Positions 63,728-64,000 of a DNA stretch of 64,000 nt are shown piece after piece (positions within the stretch are counted from its first letter, which is position 1; each line of letters opens with the position of its first letter). The DNA comes from DASYTH01 sp036002505 (GTDB taxonomy: Bacteria; Actinomycetota; Actinomycetes; Mycobacteriales; Pseudonocardiaceae), in NCBI RefSeq assembly GCF_036002505.1, contig NZ_DASYTH010000335.1, forward strand, positions 1 through 64,000, written 5' to 3'. The notes beneath the pieces were generated by a model. That model was not told the DNA's origin and did no database searches. It saw only the letters and a program-made list of their open reading frames with translations. A program made the translations under genes and the position numbers.

Positions 63728-64000
63728 CCAATTTGATGCCTCATCCCGCCCCCCGAACGGGCCGGCCGGACCGAGCCGTAGCTCTTCTACCGGCCAGCCG
63801 CCTCGGCGCTCCTCGGCGCTGCTCCGGCTGAATGCGCCCGGGCGGCGGGTGGCAACCGCGCCAGTCCCATTCCCGCACGCTCGGTCTCGTCCCAACGGCG
63901 ACGCGAACCCACAGGTCGAGGGCGGTACGCGGCAGCGCATCGCGAGCGCGGCGATCCAGCCCGAAGTGGACCTGGGCCGATGCCGTCGTGGCGTCCTACA
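63728..64000. other. Right-hand edge, no confident gene
   Basis: On the minus strand, from 63741 to 63995, an 85-codon frame reads VHFGLDRRARDALPRTALDL, WVRVAVGTRPSVREWDW and then becomes arginine-rich. It is protein-like in its first half but has no start codon I trust and is closed by a stop three codons from the window edge. It may be a remnant or a frameshifted gene. Confidence 0.3.

Noticed and set aside
63578..63940. 120-codon minus frame at the right edge
   Set aside because: It overlaps the small zinc-ribbon-like membrane protein gene antisense and resembles composition noise.
1..64000. CRISPR array, phage cluster, complete integrative element or toxin-antitoxin pair
   Set aside because: No regularly spaced repeats, cas genes, phage structural genes, integrase or paired small toxin/antitoxin frames were seen.

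Overview
This is a high-GC window from an actinobacterium. The GC-rich codon use, GTG starts, SARP/LuxR-type regulators, DUF4166, TioE-type MerR regulator and many secreted glycosidases suggest a soil actinomycete, possibly Micromonosporaceae. That family-level placement is inference. There is no phage, CRISPR array or complete mobile element. The window is a patchwork of intact operons separated by short, gene-poor stretches full of broken genes.

Layout. 1-7.5 kb: tail of a HAD hydrolase, a VOC protein with two small partners, a large AAA regulator, a frameshifted VOC gene and two membrane proteins. 7.6-9.7 kb: a tRNA-like element, an alpha/beta hydrolase, DoxX and RidA proteins. 10.1-27.3 kb: the metabolic core of the window. 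A sugar ABC importer (binding protein plus two permeases), a LacI repressor and a GH1 beta-glucosidase carry matching operator-like dyads. Next to them a divergent pair of operons encodes an aldo/keto reductase, a VOC-like protein and a phosphotriesterase-family lactonase candidate on the minus strand. On the plus strand lie a shikimate-dehydrogenase-like protein, an RpiR regulator, an FGGY kinase, two Gfo/Idh/MocA oxidoreductases, a zinc alcohol dehydrogenase and a fucose-isomerase-like protein. The shared promoter region holds two near-identical 13-bp dyads that look like RpiR operators. I could not assign this gene set to a known pathway, and it is the best candidate here for an undescribed system. 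27.7-37.3 kb: acyl-CoA dehydrogenase, RibD/DHFR-like reductase, SARP and ABC ATPase remnants, dihydroxy-acid dehydratase, MFS exporter and a GH18-like secreted protein. 37.5-41.9 kb: a minus-strand operon of membrane protein, ABC-2 exporter, histidine kinase and response regulator. 42.8-46.6 kb: a VOC protein, a TioE-type MerR regulator divergent from a frameshifted erythromycin esterase across a perfect dyad, and debris. 46.6-54.5 kb: a large secreted glycosidase with carbohydrate-binding modules, fragments of a transposition ATPase and of SelB, a LAL-type LuxR regulator, DUF4386 protein and a decayed IS110. 54.6-57.5 kb: DUF4166 and membrane proteins, a tRNA-Arg 3' fragment, and FAD-oxidase and alanyl-tRNA synthetase fragments. 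57.7-63.7 kb: two adjacent serine-hydrolase-fold proteins (the first lacking its catalytic residues), then a second membrane protein plus ABC-2 exporter module.

How the parts fit. The 10-27 kb block reads as import of a glycoside, hydrolysis by GH1, and oxidation, lactone opening, isomerisation and phosphorylation of the released polyol or sugar, under LacI and RpiR control. A 30-codon permease tail beside the phosphotriesterase gene shows that a second transporter once belonged to it. Elsewhere many remnants are the 3' ends of genes (SARP, permease, SelB, methyltransferase, FAD oxidase, discoidin domain), which suggests repeated deletion or recombination next to surviving genes. All functions are read from motifs by eye; no database search was possible.
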